This document shows positions 51,663 to 59,400 of a DNA stretch of 60,006 bases, in pieces. Location of the stretch: assembly GCA_964498605.1 (NCBI GenBank), contig CAZCHK010000006.1, positions 1 through 60,006 on the forward strand. The letters run 5' to 3'. Origin of the DNA: JBGQAS01 sp964498605. Lineage in GTDB: Bacteria; Chloroflexota; Anaerolineae; Anaerolineales; Anaerolineaceae. The position numbers and the translations under genes are program-made. The notes beneath the pieces were generated by a model that ran no database searches, was not told where the DNA came from, and worked only from the letters and a program-made list of their open reading frames with translations. Each line of letters opens with the position of its first letter. Position 1 is the first letter of the stretch.

Positions 51663-53182
51663 TGAAATATCTTGTTCTTGATTGCGAAAGTAACTTTGTC
51701 AATTTCCTTACCCCACAATGCATCTCCATGAATCTTGGGAGTGATTTGGCGAATACTTGAATATAACTTCTGAGTTCCATTCCCTAATTTGGAATCTGGT
51801 TTTTGTTCTAATCGCAAATCGATTCCCCGCGCAGCAGAAAATAACTCAATGGCGAGTATTACCTCGAGATTTGTTATGATATCCAGCGCATGCCTGGATG
51901 CTGACGCGGCGTTGGCATTGTGATCTTCTTGTGAGCCCGATGTCGGTAAGGAATGAATGGAATCAGGTGTGGCAAGAGTGATGTTTTCAAGCACCAGCGA
52001 GGCAGCTGTGTATTGGGGCATCATGAGTCCGGAATTAAGTCCTGCGCTTTCGAAGTCATCGACCAACATGGGAGGCAAGTGATCATTCAATTCACCTGAG
52101 GTCATTCGAAACACTCTGCGCTCAGAAATTGATCCCAATTCACACATCGCGATCTTTAAGAAATCCATAATAAAGCCAATTGGTTCTCCGTGAAAATTCC
52201 CGCCGGACAGCACATCCTCTCCAAATATCAAAGGATTGTCAGTGGCCGCATTAATTTCTTTGTTAATAATTTCTCTGCAGTAAGTCAAGGTATCTCTCAC
52301 TGCCCCATGGATCTGGGGAATGCAACGCAGAGAATACGCATCCTGGACACGATTTGAGGTACCAATTAATTCTGAACCTTTCACCAGGTTTAGAATATTC
52401 ATTGCCGTAGTTTTTTGTCCAGTCATCCCACGAGCATCGTGAATTCTGCTGTCAAAAGCCTGCGGGCATCCTAACAGTACCTCGAGGGAAAGGGCAGCGA
52501 TTTGGTCGGCCAGATGAACAAGATATTCAAGTTTATCAATCACAATTACTGCAGTCGCAGCGGTAAATGTGGCGCCATTATTGAATGCCAATCCTTCCTT
52601 TGGACCCAACACGGGTCTCTCAATCAGGGCATGCTGCATTGCTTTTTTTCCAGAAAAACTATTGCCTTTAAAGTTTGCACTCCCGGATTCCGCTTCGAGA
52701 TCGCTTTGATCCTTTGTTAAGACAAGAGCAAGATGCGATAGCTGACATAAGTCACCGGAAGAGCCTAATGAGCCTTGCGAAGGTATAATTGGATCAACCT
52801 GAGCGTTGAGCGCGTTGACTAGTACTTCAACGATTTCCTTGCGCACCCCCGAGAAACCTTTACACAACGTATTTGCCCGGATAACCATCGCGGCGCGAAC
52901 TATCTCAGAGGAAAGCGGACGTCCACAACCAACTGCGTGGCTTTTTATTAAATTCCTGCTTAATGTTGCACTTTCAGTATTGCTGATTCTTTTATCAGCG
53001 AAAATCCCAAAGCCTGTGTTAATCCCATAGACGGGTTTCTTACTATTGATAATCTTGATTAATTGCCTGTTAGATCTGCCTATTTGATTTAATGCTTTTT
53101 TTGATAGGGCAATTTTTTCGAATCCAAAAACAATTTTAACAATTTCATCAATTGTTAGATTGTGTCCATCAATGTAGATCAT
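51659..53182 (-). CDS. hutH: Histidine ammonia-lyase-like aromatic amino acid lyase
   Basis: This 507-residue enzyme of the MIO lyase family would remove ammonia from histidine or a related amino acid. The catalytic Tyr is in VYGINTGFG (Tyr52). SHAVGCGRPL keeps the His of histidine ammonia-lyases, and RVQDAYSLRCIPQ and SQEDHN are conserved. The MIO triad reads Ser141-Ser142-Gly143 in place of the standard Ala-Ser-Gly. No other hut gene is present. It starts 27 bases after smpB and overlaps the L,D-transpeptidase. The substrate should be treated as open. Confidence 0.87.
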   Translation of the reverse strand: MIYIDGHNLTIDEIVKIVFGFEKIALSKKALNQIGRSNRQLIKIINSKKPVYGINTGFGIFADKRISNTESATLSRNLIKSHAVGCGRPLSSEIVRAAMVIRANTLCKGFSGVRKEIVEVLVNALNAQVDPIIPSQGSLGSSGDLCQLSHLALVLTKDQSDLEAESGSANFKGNSFSGKKAMQHALIERPVLGPKEGLAFNNGATFTAATAVIVIDKLEYLVHLADQIAALSLEVLLGCPQAFDSRIHDARGMTGQKTTAMNILNLVKGSELIGTSNRVQDAYSLRCIPQIHGAVRDTLTYCREIINKEINAATDNPLIFGEDVLSGGNFHGEPIGFIMDFLKIAMCELGSISERRVFRMTSGELNDHLPPMLVDDFESAGLNSGLMMPQYTAASLVLENITLATPDSIHSLPTSGSQEDHNANAASASRHALDIITNLEVILAIELFSAARGIDLRLEQKPDSKLGNGTQKLYSSIRQITPKIHGDALWGKEIDKVTFAIKNKIFQ

Positions 53183-53209
53183 TCAGGAACTCCGGTTAAG
53201 TATTGATTA

Positions 53210-53662
53210 TCAGCTTCTTTGCTTCTTTTCCCTGTCAATTTCGCGTTGAGAATCACGTTTAGCAATAGACTGTCTTTTATCATATTGCCTTTTTCCTTTT
53301 GCGAGTGCGATGTCAAGTTTTGCCAATCCATTTTTCAGATAAATTTGAACAGGAACTATCGTCATCCCCTTTATTCGAATCGCCGACCAAAGGTCTGCAA
53401 GTTCTTTTTTCTTTAGTAACAACCTTCTTGGACGTCTGGGATCATGGTTATTTATACTTGCTGCGTCATAAGGTGCCACATGCGCATCTATCAACCAAGC
53501 CTGGTTGTTGATTAGGTCAACATATGCTTCTGTCAAGCTCGCTTGTCCGGCGCGGATGGATTTAATTTCGCTGCCCTTCAAAGCAATTCCAGCCTCATAA
53601 TGTTCAAGTAAAAAATAATCAAACTTTGCTTTCCTGTTGCGCGCAACGACCTTCTGATCCAT
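53210..53662 (-). CDS. smpB: SsrA-binding protein SmpB
   Basis: This 150-residue protein partners tmRNA in rescuing stalled ribosomes. The N-terminal block YFLLEHYEAGIALKGSEIKS and the C-terminal AKGKRQYDKRQSIAKRDSQR are diagnostic. The tmRNA gene itself is not in the window. TAAAAT on the minus strand lies seven bases before the start, so its message may also be nearly leaderless. It heads the operon to pgeF. Confidence 0.96.
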   Translation of the reverse strand: MDQKVVARNRKAKFDYFLLEHYEAGIALKGSEIKSIRAGQASLTEAYVDLINNQAWLIDAHVAPYDAASINNHDPRRPRRLLLKKKELADLWSAIRIKGMTIVPVQIYLKNGLAKLDIALAKGKRQYDKRQSIAKRDSQREIDREKKQRS

Positions 53663-53672
53663 TTATGTCATT

Positions 53673-53701
53673 TTAACATATAGATATCCAATTGGTATAA
53701 T
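53673..53701 (+). promoter_or_regulatory. Promoter giving a leaderless mRNA for the aminotransferase gene
   Basis: TTAACA (53673-53678) and TATAAT (53696-53701) are 17 bases apart. The ATG at 53708 begins six bases after the -10 element, so the transcript should start at or next to the A of the start codon. No ribosome-binding site exists. Confidence 0.65.
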
Positions 53702-53707
53702 TTTTAT

Positions 53708-54925
53708 ATGAATAAAAAAATTCTCAGGGCCTTCTTTTCAATTGATCCGCATATAACATTTCTCAACCATGGTTCATTTGGTGCTACTCCAAAACCTGTC
53801 ATGCGAGTGTATCAAAAATGGCAACGGTTTTCGGAAGTACAACCCGTTCAATTTTATGCCAGACAATCGAACGACCTGTTATCAGCATCACGCAGGGATT
53901 TATCTCAAATTTTGAAGACTGACCCTGATAATTTGGTTTTTATTCCTAATGCAACAACCGGTATAAATATCATCGGACGATGCCTTTCGTTGTCCAGAGG
54001 TGATGTATTGCTCACGACCGATCATGAATATGGAGCAATCGATAAAACCTGGGATTACTTATCACGTAAAACTGGATTTAAAGTCACCGTTAAGAATATC
54101 GATATTCCAACTATCGATGATGACCAGATTATTTCGAGTGTGTTTGAAAGTTTACCCGCGAATGTGAAAGCACTGTCCTTGAGTCATGTCACATCTCCAA
54201 CCGCTTTGGTCTTTCCAGTAAAAGAGATCTGTAAAAGAGCGCGCGAATTAGGAATTATCACCATCATAGATGGTGCGCACGCTCCGGGACAGGTAGAATT
54301 AAATCTGGACGAATTAGAGTGTGATTTTTATGTGGGGAATTTACATAAATGGCTCTGTGCGCCTAAGGGCACTGCATTCCTTTTTGCGCATCCACGTATT
54401 CAATCGATCATCGAACCGTTCGTTGTGAGCTGGGGCTGGGAAACCGAGCCATATCGATCCCGCTTAATTAGCTATCTGGAATGGACCGGTACCCGTGATA
54501 TCAGCTCCTACCTTTCTGTTCAATCTGCCATTGATTTTCATCAAAAGCATATTCAAGGAAAACCCCAAAACAGATGTCATCAATTGGCTGTCGAAACACA
54601 AAAAGCAATAGCTGAATTATTCGGCAATTCTCCACTTACGCTCTATCCTGATGCTTATAGTTGCCAAATGGCCTCATCGATACTACCATCTGGCCTGATA
54701 CTACCGGATCAATTGAAAGCGTTGTTATACTCGAAACACCATATCGAAATACCAATTATCCCTTGGGGTGATAAAATCCTGATTCGATATTCGTACCAAA
54801 TTTACAATAACGACAATGATATGGGAAAACTTCTTGCAGCCCTGAGGGAAATATTTTTGCACCGATCAGCGGTTTTGAAAAAAAGCAAAAATCCCAAGGA
54901 TAATCCCAAATCCACCCAGCACTAA
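53708..54925 (+). CDS. Class V aminotransferase-fold PLP enzyme (isopenicillin-N-epimerase-like)
   Basis: This 405-residue pyridoxal-phosphate enzyme of fold type I resembles isopenicillin N epimerase and related cysteine desulfurase-like lyases. FLNHGSFGATPK is the N-terminal marker. The cofactor Asp is in TIIDGAHAPGQ and the Schiff-base lysine in GNLHKWLCAPKG. The substrate is not predictable; racemisation, beta-lyase or desulfurase activity are all known in the family. The gene lacks a ribosome-binding site, and its TATAAT is at leaderless distance. Its last 60 bases overlap the convergent SH3 gene. Confidence 0.88.
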   Translation: MNKKILRAFFSIDPHITFLNHGSFGATPKPVMRVYQKWQRFSEVQPVQFYARQSNDLLSASRRDLSQILKTDPDNLVFIPNATTGINIIGRCLSLSRGDVLLTTDHEYGAIDKTWDYLSRKTGFKVTVKNIDIPTIDDDQIISSVFESLPANVKALSLSHVTSPTALVFPVKEICKRARELGIITIIDGAHAPGQVELNLDELECDFYVGNLHKWLCAPKGTAFLFAHPRIQSIIEPFVVSWGWETEPYRSRLISYLEWTGTRDISSYLSVQSAIDFHQKHIQGKPQNRCHQLAVETQKAIAELFGNSPLTLYPDAYSCQMASSILPSGLILPDQLKALLYSKHHIEIPIIPWGDKILIRYSYQIYNNDNDMGKLLAALREIFLHRSAVLKKSKNPKDNPKSTQH

Positions 54926-55513
54926 AATTATCAATCCCATCGGCATTTTGTTCAGGATGCTATTTTCGATGGCATCAGTAAATGTAGGTATTTCGATAGG
55001 TTGCGCAATCGTAAAAGTTGGAGCTCTGGTAGCGACCGGGGTGATCACAAATTGAGCTGCAAGCGTTGGATCTATTGTCGAAGTAACTTTTGGTGTGGGT
55101 GTTGGGGGTGGCTCGATAATTGAAAGCGATCCTGCGGTCAATGAAACATTTGGAGCATATATCCATCCTCTGTTTCCTTGTACGCCCAAATACTCGATGT
55201 ACAGCCAATCCCCCCCCACAGACCGTCCTTTCACAGGGACTTGTTGCCCAGGTAATAAATAGCCAATTTTTTCATAAAAAACACCTGGTCCTGACCGTAC
55301 ATTTACGAACTCCTGATCCATTGAAACAGTTGCAGTAACGCCTTTTGGAGTTCCAGTGACTGTAGGAACTTGAGCCCTTTCTTGCTGCGCATGAACTGGC
55401 TTATTTATAAAGCCAACCAGAAACAGTACTGAAAAACATACGATCCAGACTGCGTATTTAACACAAATCTTTATATTGGCTCGAATTATTAGAAGCCTGT
55501 CTCTAAAAATCAT
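54866..55513 (-). CDS. Bacterial SH3-domain membrane protein
   Basis: This 215-residue protein has an N-terminal signal or anchor helix (about 18-40) and a bacterial SH3 domain (about 66-128, FVNVRSGPGVFYEKIGYLLPG and GWIYAPNVSL). A Pro/Thr-rich linker with PPPTPTP follows, then a C-terminal membrane helix (about 190-210). It is probably cell-surface and bound to peptidoglycan or another envelope polymer. The ATG at 55513 lies seven bases after TATAAT on the minus strand, with no ribosome-binding site. Its 3' end overlaps the aminotransferase gene tail to tail. Confidence 0.85.
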   Translation of the reverse strand: MIFRDRLLIIRANIKICVKYAVWIVCFSVLFLVGFINKPVHAQQERAQVPTVTGTPKGVTATVSMDQEFVNVRSGPGVFYEKIGYLLPGQQVPVKGRSVGGDWLYIEYLGVQGNRGWIYAPNVSLTAGSLSIIEPPPTPTPKVTSTIDPTLAAQFVITPVATRAPTFTIAQPIEIPTFTDAIENSILNKMPMGLIILVLGGFGIILGIFAFFQNR

Positions 55514-55519
55514 GAAGAT

Positions 55520-55529
55520 GATTATAATC
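55520..55529. promoter_or_regulatory. Shared palindromic -10 element of two divergent, apparently leaderless genes
   Basis: GATTATAATC is a perfect 10-base palindrome containing TATAAT on both strands (55523-55528 on plus, 55526-55521 on minus). The start codons at 55536 (+) and 55513 (-) are each exactly seven bases beyond their own TATAAT. The whole intergenic region is only 22 bases. Good -35 elements are not evident on either side. Confidence 0.65.
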
Positions 55530-55535
55530 TAACTT

Positions 55536-56132
55536 ATGGAAGTAAAGTTTTTTCACGGGCCCATTTTGCCGAAAGATATCGCCGACGCACTGGTCGCGAG
55601 ATTCCATAGAGGAAATTATCAGGTGCAACAGGTGGGGGAAAAAGATGAATTTGCTGTCCAGATCGCCACCCCTCGAATGGTCTCATCAGGCGGACATACG
55701 GCGTTGAGTGTGTTCTTAAAAAAGCATCTAGATGGGATTACGGTAGCTATTGGTCAGCAAGCATGGTGGGGTATAGCCGCTTCACTCGGCTATTCTGCTC
55801 TGACGTTCCTGCGTAATCCAATCAACCTTTTGTCACGCCTGGATGATATTGCTCAAGATATTGAATCCATCCAACTGAGCAAGGATGTTTGGCAGGTCAT
55901 TGAATCAACTTGCCTGTCTATTGGAAGCGGCTATGAGTTGTCAAGTCGTTTGAAACGTTACACATGTGATTACTGCAGCACAGCAAATCCGCCTGGTGAA
56001 CCAAGATGTATTGCCTGTGGTGCCCCACTGGGTGATATTCAACCCGACACGTGCAGGCTTTGTGGCTTTGTGATCAAAAAAGGCGAATCGGTGTGCCCGA
56101 ACTGTAAAAAGCCGGTTTTTCCGATCAAATAG
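55536..56132 (+). CDS. Double zinc-ribbon protein, unknown role
   Basis: This 198-residue protein has an N-terminal mixed alpha/beta region (about 1-60) and a glycine- and tryptophan-rich hydrophobic stretch (about 65-100). The C-terminal region has four cysteine pairs (CDYC, CIAC, CRLC, CPNC), forming two zinc-ribbon-like knuckles. No enzymatic motif is seen. The start lies seven bases from a shared TATAAT and has no ribosome-binding site. It is followed after 16 bases by the P1 peptidase gene. Confidence 0.78.
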   Translation: MEVKFFHGPILPKDIADALVARFHRGNYQVQQVGEKDEFAVQIATPRMVSSGGHTALSVFLKKHLDGITVAIGQQAWWGIAASLGYSALTFLRNPINLLSRLDDIAQDIESIQLSKDVWQVIESTCLSIGSGYELSSRLKRYTCDYCSTANPPGEPRCIACGAPLGDIQPDTCRLCGFVIKKGESVCPNCKKPVFPIK

Positions 56133-56148
56133 ATTTTCGAGCAATCTC

Positions 56149-57168
56149 ATGAACCATAACCAGACAATCACCAGAGTCCCAGATGTTCTCGTAGGTCATT
56201 CGCAAGATTATGAAGCGTTAACAGGTTGCACCGTGTTGCTGTTTCCAAAAGGTGCTGCGGCTGGCATCGATCAGAGAGGAGGAGCGCCTGGCACAAGAGA
56301 AACCGATCTGCTGCGGCCTATGCACCTAATACAGAAAATACATGCGATAATGCTTTCTGGGGGATCAGCGTTTGGGCTTGATTCAGCGAGCGGCGCAGTA
56401 AGGTACTTGGAAGAAAGAAAAATTGGGGTGGATGTTGGTGTTGCGAGGGTCCCTATCGTTCCCGCGGCTGTCCTTTTCGACCTATCCATTGGGAGTTCAA
56501 CTGTGCGTCCTAACGCTGATATGGGCTACAAAGCCTGTCTAAATGCCTCGTCCAGTCCTGTCGAACTTGGAAACTTTGGAGCGGGAACTGGTGCAACCAT
56601 CGGAAAAATCCTTGGTAATAAATCAGCAATGAAAGCAGGTATTGGAAGCGCGGTAGTGCAAATTGGGAATGGCATCTGTGTTGGCGCAATCATCGCCCTG
56701 AATGCATTTGGTGATGTGTATGACCCCGGCACCGGACAGATTATCGCCGGAGCGCGACGACCCGGTAATAAAGATAATCAATTCAACACACAGATTAACT
56801 TCATTGATACACTCACTTTTTTAAAAAAGAAAATTGGGCAGCTGGTGATTCGATTTGCTACTAGTCAGAACACGATTATTGGCTGTATTGCGACAAATGC
56901 CGAGCTGACTAGTGAAGGTTGCAACAAAGTTGCACAAATGGCCCATAACGGAATCGCAATGACTGTTCGCCCAGCCCATACAATGCTGGATGGCGATACG
57001 CTTTTTGCGGTTTCAACAGGCGGAAAGAAAGCTGATGTAAGCACAATTGGTGCAGTTGCTGCAGAAGTAGTCGCCCAATCCATCCTGTCTGCGGTAAAAA
57101 CTGCTCATGGAGTGGAATGCTTTCCAGCATTACAAGATCTCGATTATCGCTTAAAAGGAGACAAATGA
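56149..57168 (+). CDS. P1 (S58) family peptidase / aminopeptidase-esterase
   Basis: This 339-residue protein belongs to the DmpA/BapA family of self-cleaving N-terminal nucleophile hydrolases. Family blocks are GAPGTRETDLL, LSGGSAFGLDSASG, GAGTGATIGK and RPAHTMLDGDTLFA. The expected self-cleavage point precedes Thr242 in SQNTIIGCIATNA, where characterised members have serine. It is probably a beta- or D-amino-acid-specific peptidase or amidase. There is no clear ribosome-binding site. It overlaps the DegV gene by four bases. Confidence 0.88.
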   Translation: MNHNQTITRVPDVLVGHSQDYEALTGCTVLLFPKGAAAGIDQRGGAPGTRETDLLRPMHLIQKIHAIMLSGGSAFGLDSASGAVRYLEERKIGVDVGVARVPIVPAAVLFDLSIGSSTVRPNADMGYKACLNASSSPVELGNFGAGTGATIGKILGNKSAMKAGIGSAVVQIGNGICVGAIIALNAFGDVYDPGTGQIIAGARRPGNKDNQFNTQINFIDTLTFLKKKIGQLVIRFATSQNTIIGCIATNAELTSEGCNKVAQMAHNGIAMTVRPAHTMLDGDTLFAVSTGGKKADVSTIGAVAAEVVAQSILSAVKTAHGVECFPALQDLDYRLKGDK

Positions 57169-58013
57169 TGATTCATATTATCGCAGACACTTTATCAAGC
57201 ATATCGGTGGGGGAAGCAAAAAAACTTGGTATTGAATACATCCCGCAATTGATAATTTTTGGAGACAAGACATACAGAGACGATAATGAGATCACTTCAG
57301 AAGAATTTATCGAGAAACTACAACAATCACATGTCAATCCAAAAACAGCGGCCCCGCAACCTGTTTTATATGAAAAGATCTTTGCAAAAATCGAAAATAA
57401 CAATGATACCGGCATCGTTTTGTGTCCTTCTGCGAAACTTAGCGGCACTTACCGCAGCGCAAAAATACAAGCTGAAGAACATCCGAATGCTGACATCCGG
57501 GTCATCGACACAGGCTTAATAACAACACTCCTCGGAACAGTTGTCTTGAAAGCAGTGGAAATGGCAAAATCGGGTGCTCCCGCAGAACGGATTATCGATG
57601 AAATTTCAAGCCTATCTAAAACCAGTCGGGCATTTTTTATCGTCGACACCTTAGAATACCTTCACCGAGGTGGACGAATTGGCCTGGCGAAGAAATTGCT
57701 TGGCAGCATTTTAGACATGAAACCAATTCTTACATTGGAGGATGGACAGGTTGCCCCTTATGAAACTCACCGCACTAAGAAGAAAGCTATCAAACGGATT
57801 ATCGATTTGATTTTATCGGAATGCCCTCACGAAAAGGAATCATACCTGTCGATTGTCCACGGAGGGAATGTCGAAGAGGCGGATTTCTACGCTGAAGAAC
57901 TCAGTGAGAAATTAAACATCAGAAATATCTGGGTCACCTTCGCACCTCCAGCAATATTGGTTCATACCGGTCCAGGTGTTCTGGGCTTTGTGTTTTTCAA
58001 TGCCCAACCCTGA
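57165..58013 (+). CDS. DegV family protein (fatty-acid binding)
   Basis: This 282-residue protein matches DegV/FakB proteins, which bind a fatty acid, in some bacteria for the FakA kinase. CPSAKLSGTYRSAK is the lipid-carboxylate site. VDTLEYLHRGGRIG and LGSILDMKPILTLEDGQV are family signatures. Two adjacent ATGs (57165 and 57168) follow AAGGAG; either is plausible, the first overlapping the P1 stop as ATGA. No FakA gene is nearby. Confidence 0.92.
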   Translation: MMIHIIADTLSSISVGEAKKLGIEYIPQLIIFGDKTYRDDNEITSEEFIEKLQQSHVNPKTAAPQPVLYEKIFAKIENNNDTGIVLCPSAKLSGTYRSAKIQAEEHPNADIRVIDTGLITTLLGTVVLKAVEMAKSGAPAERIIDEISSLSKTSRAFFIVDTLEYLHRGGRIGLAKKLLGSILDMKPILTLEDGQVAPYETHRTKKKAIKRIIDLILSECPHEKESYLSIVHGGNVEEADFYAEELSEKLNIRNIWVTFAPPAILVHTGPGVLGFVFFNAQP

Positions 58014-58042
58014 TCATTAATTGAATCAAAGCAAAGTAAAGA

Positions 58043-58399
58043 TCAATCAGATTCTTCCTGTGAATCTTTGGCAACCTCTAAGAATTGATCAACCAATTGA
58101 GTCATGCGTGTTTCATCAACAAAGCCGATTTGTTCAAAGGCGATTTTTCCTTGGAAAATAAAAAGAATCGTGGGGATGCTTTGTATCCCATACTTGGAAG
58201 GCAGGTTACTGTTTTCATCAACATTAACCTTTGCGACCAGTAACTGGCCCGCTTTTTGATCTGCAATTGTTTCCAAAATTGGTGCAATATTTTTACATGG
58301 ACCGCACCAGGGCGCCCAAAAATCCACTATCACGGGTATTTTGGATTGAGTCACAATTTTTTCGTAACTTCCTTCATTCACATGTACTGGCTCATTCAT
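58043..58399 (-). CDS. trxA: Thioredoxin
   Basis: This 118-residue cytoplasmic disulfide reductase has the classic active site WCGPCK, the buried Asp in VIVDFWAPW, and the cis-proline in SIPTILF. The C-terminal tail is acidic. The ATG at 58399 has GAGG nine bases upstream; an ATG five codons earlier is also in frame. It follows the PhoB-type regulator by 30 bases and may belong to the same unit. Confidence 0.94.
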   Translation of the reverse strand: MNEPVHVNEGSYEKIVTQSKIPVIVDFWAPWCGPCKNIAPILETIADQKAGQLLVAKVNVDENSNLPSKYGIQSIPTILFIFQGKIAFEQIGFVDETRMTQLVDQFLEVAKDSQEESD

Positions 58400-58429
58400 T
58401 CCTGTTTTCCTCATTTGTAATGCTTGTAT

Positions 58430-59149
58430 TCATTCTGACTTTCTCTTATAGTCTACAAACCTGTACCCCACTCCTCTTTCCGTTAAAATATACTTGGGGT
58501 TCGCTGGATCTCTCTCAAGTTTCTGACGCAAGTAGTTGATGTACAGTCTAACATAATGAGATTCATCACGATACTCGTATCCCCAAACGCGGGAAAGGAT
58601 TTGGTCATAAGTCAGAACCCATCCTGAATTTTGGACAAGGTGATATAAAAGTCGAAATTCTGTAGGACGAAGTTTTACCAGTTGACCTTCCACCCAAATT
58701 TCTCTTTTTGCCAGATCAATTTTTAACCTTTCATCGACCTGAATAATTTCCTGAGATGATAATCCTGCTGCTTCCGTTCTCCGTAGAACAGCTCGCACCC
58801 TCGAAACAAGTTCTCGCGGGCTGAAAGGCTTTGTGATGTAGTCATCCGCTCCTAATTCAAGCCCTTTTACCCTGTCCTCCTCTTCACCTTTTGCGGTCAA
58901 CATTAATACAGGTACCTGAGAGGTTTCACGAACCACTTTCAAGACCTCAAAACCATCCATATCAGGCATCATGATATCCAGCAAGACTAAATCCGGCATG
59001 GACGTTCTGATCGAGTCGATTGCCTTGATCCCTCGATAACATTCAATGACCTGAAATCCATCATGTTCAAGATTTAATCGGATGAACCGTGCCATTCTCT
59101 CCTCGTCATCCACTACTAGAATGATTCGATTTTTAAAATTGTCGTCCAT
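58430..59149 (-). CDS. OmpR/PhoB-family response regulator (orphan in this window)
   Basis: This 239-residue transcription factor has a receiver domain (VVDDEERM, phospho-acceptor in LVLLDIMMPDMDG, Thr in LMLTAK, Lys in YITKPF). A winged-helix output domain covers about residues 137-235 and ends in GVGYRFVDY. GAGGGA precedes the ATG. It lies two bases after a small unknown protein, downstream of an FHA-domain gene. No histidine kinase is seen; one could lie beyond the window edge. Confidence 0.94.
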   Translation of the reverse strand: MDDNFKNRIILVVDDEERMARFIRLNLEHDGFQVIECYRGIKAIDSIRTSMPDLVLLDIMMPDMDGFEVLKVVRETSQVPVLMLTAKGEEEDRVKGLELGADDYITKPFSPRELVSRVRAVLRRTEAAGLSSQEIIQVDERLKIDLAKREIWVEGQLVKLRPTEFRLLYHLVQNSGWVLTYDQILSRVWGYEYRDESHYVRLYINYLRQKLERDPANPKYILTERGVGYRFVDYKRKSE

Positions 59150-59151
59150 TG

Positions 59152-59388
59152 CTATTCCCTCACAAAGCTGATTAATTGGTCGTCGCTTTCGTTGATAATT
59201 TCTATGTAACTTATCCGGGATAAAGGAATAATCATCATATTAACATCAGCTTCCAAGTAAGGTATTTCCTTTCCATCTCTTCGATGGGGATTTTTCACAG
59301 TAATCAACACATCCTGTGCTGATGGATAATCTTCTATGTCACCCGCAATCGGATCATCATTTACCATATGTAAAATTATCTTTGGCAT
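59152..59388 (-). CDS. Unknown 78-residue protein between FHA and regulator genes
   Basis: I do not recognise this protein. It is acidic and predicted to be mostly beta strand (PKIILHMVN, QDVLITVKN, ADVNMMIIPLSRISYIEII), with no membrane segment. The pattern of short strands ending in PLSRISYIEI recalls small Sm-like or PilZ-like barrels, but I cannot assign it. AGGAG precedes the ATG. The two-base gap to the response regulator suggests they act in one pathway. Confidence 0.72.
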   Translation of the reverse strand: MPKIILHMVNDDPIAGDIEDYPSAQDVLITVKNPHRRDGKEIPYLEADVNMMIIPLSRISYIEIINESDDQLISFVRE

Positions 59389-59400
59389 CCTCAGCTCCTA

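Noticed and set aside
51659..53662. A tmRNA gene near smpB
   Set aside because: The gaps on both sides of smpB are under 50 bases, too short for tmRNA, and no tRNA-like ends are visible.
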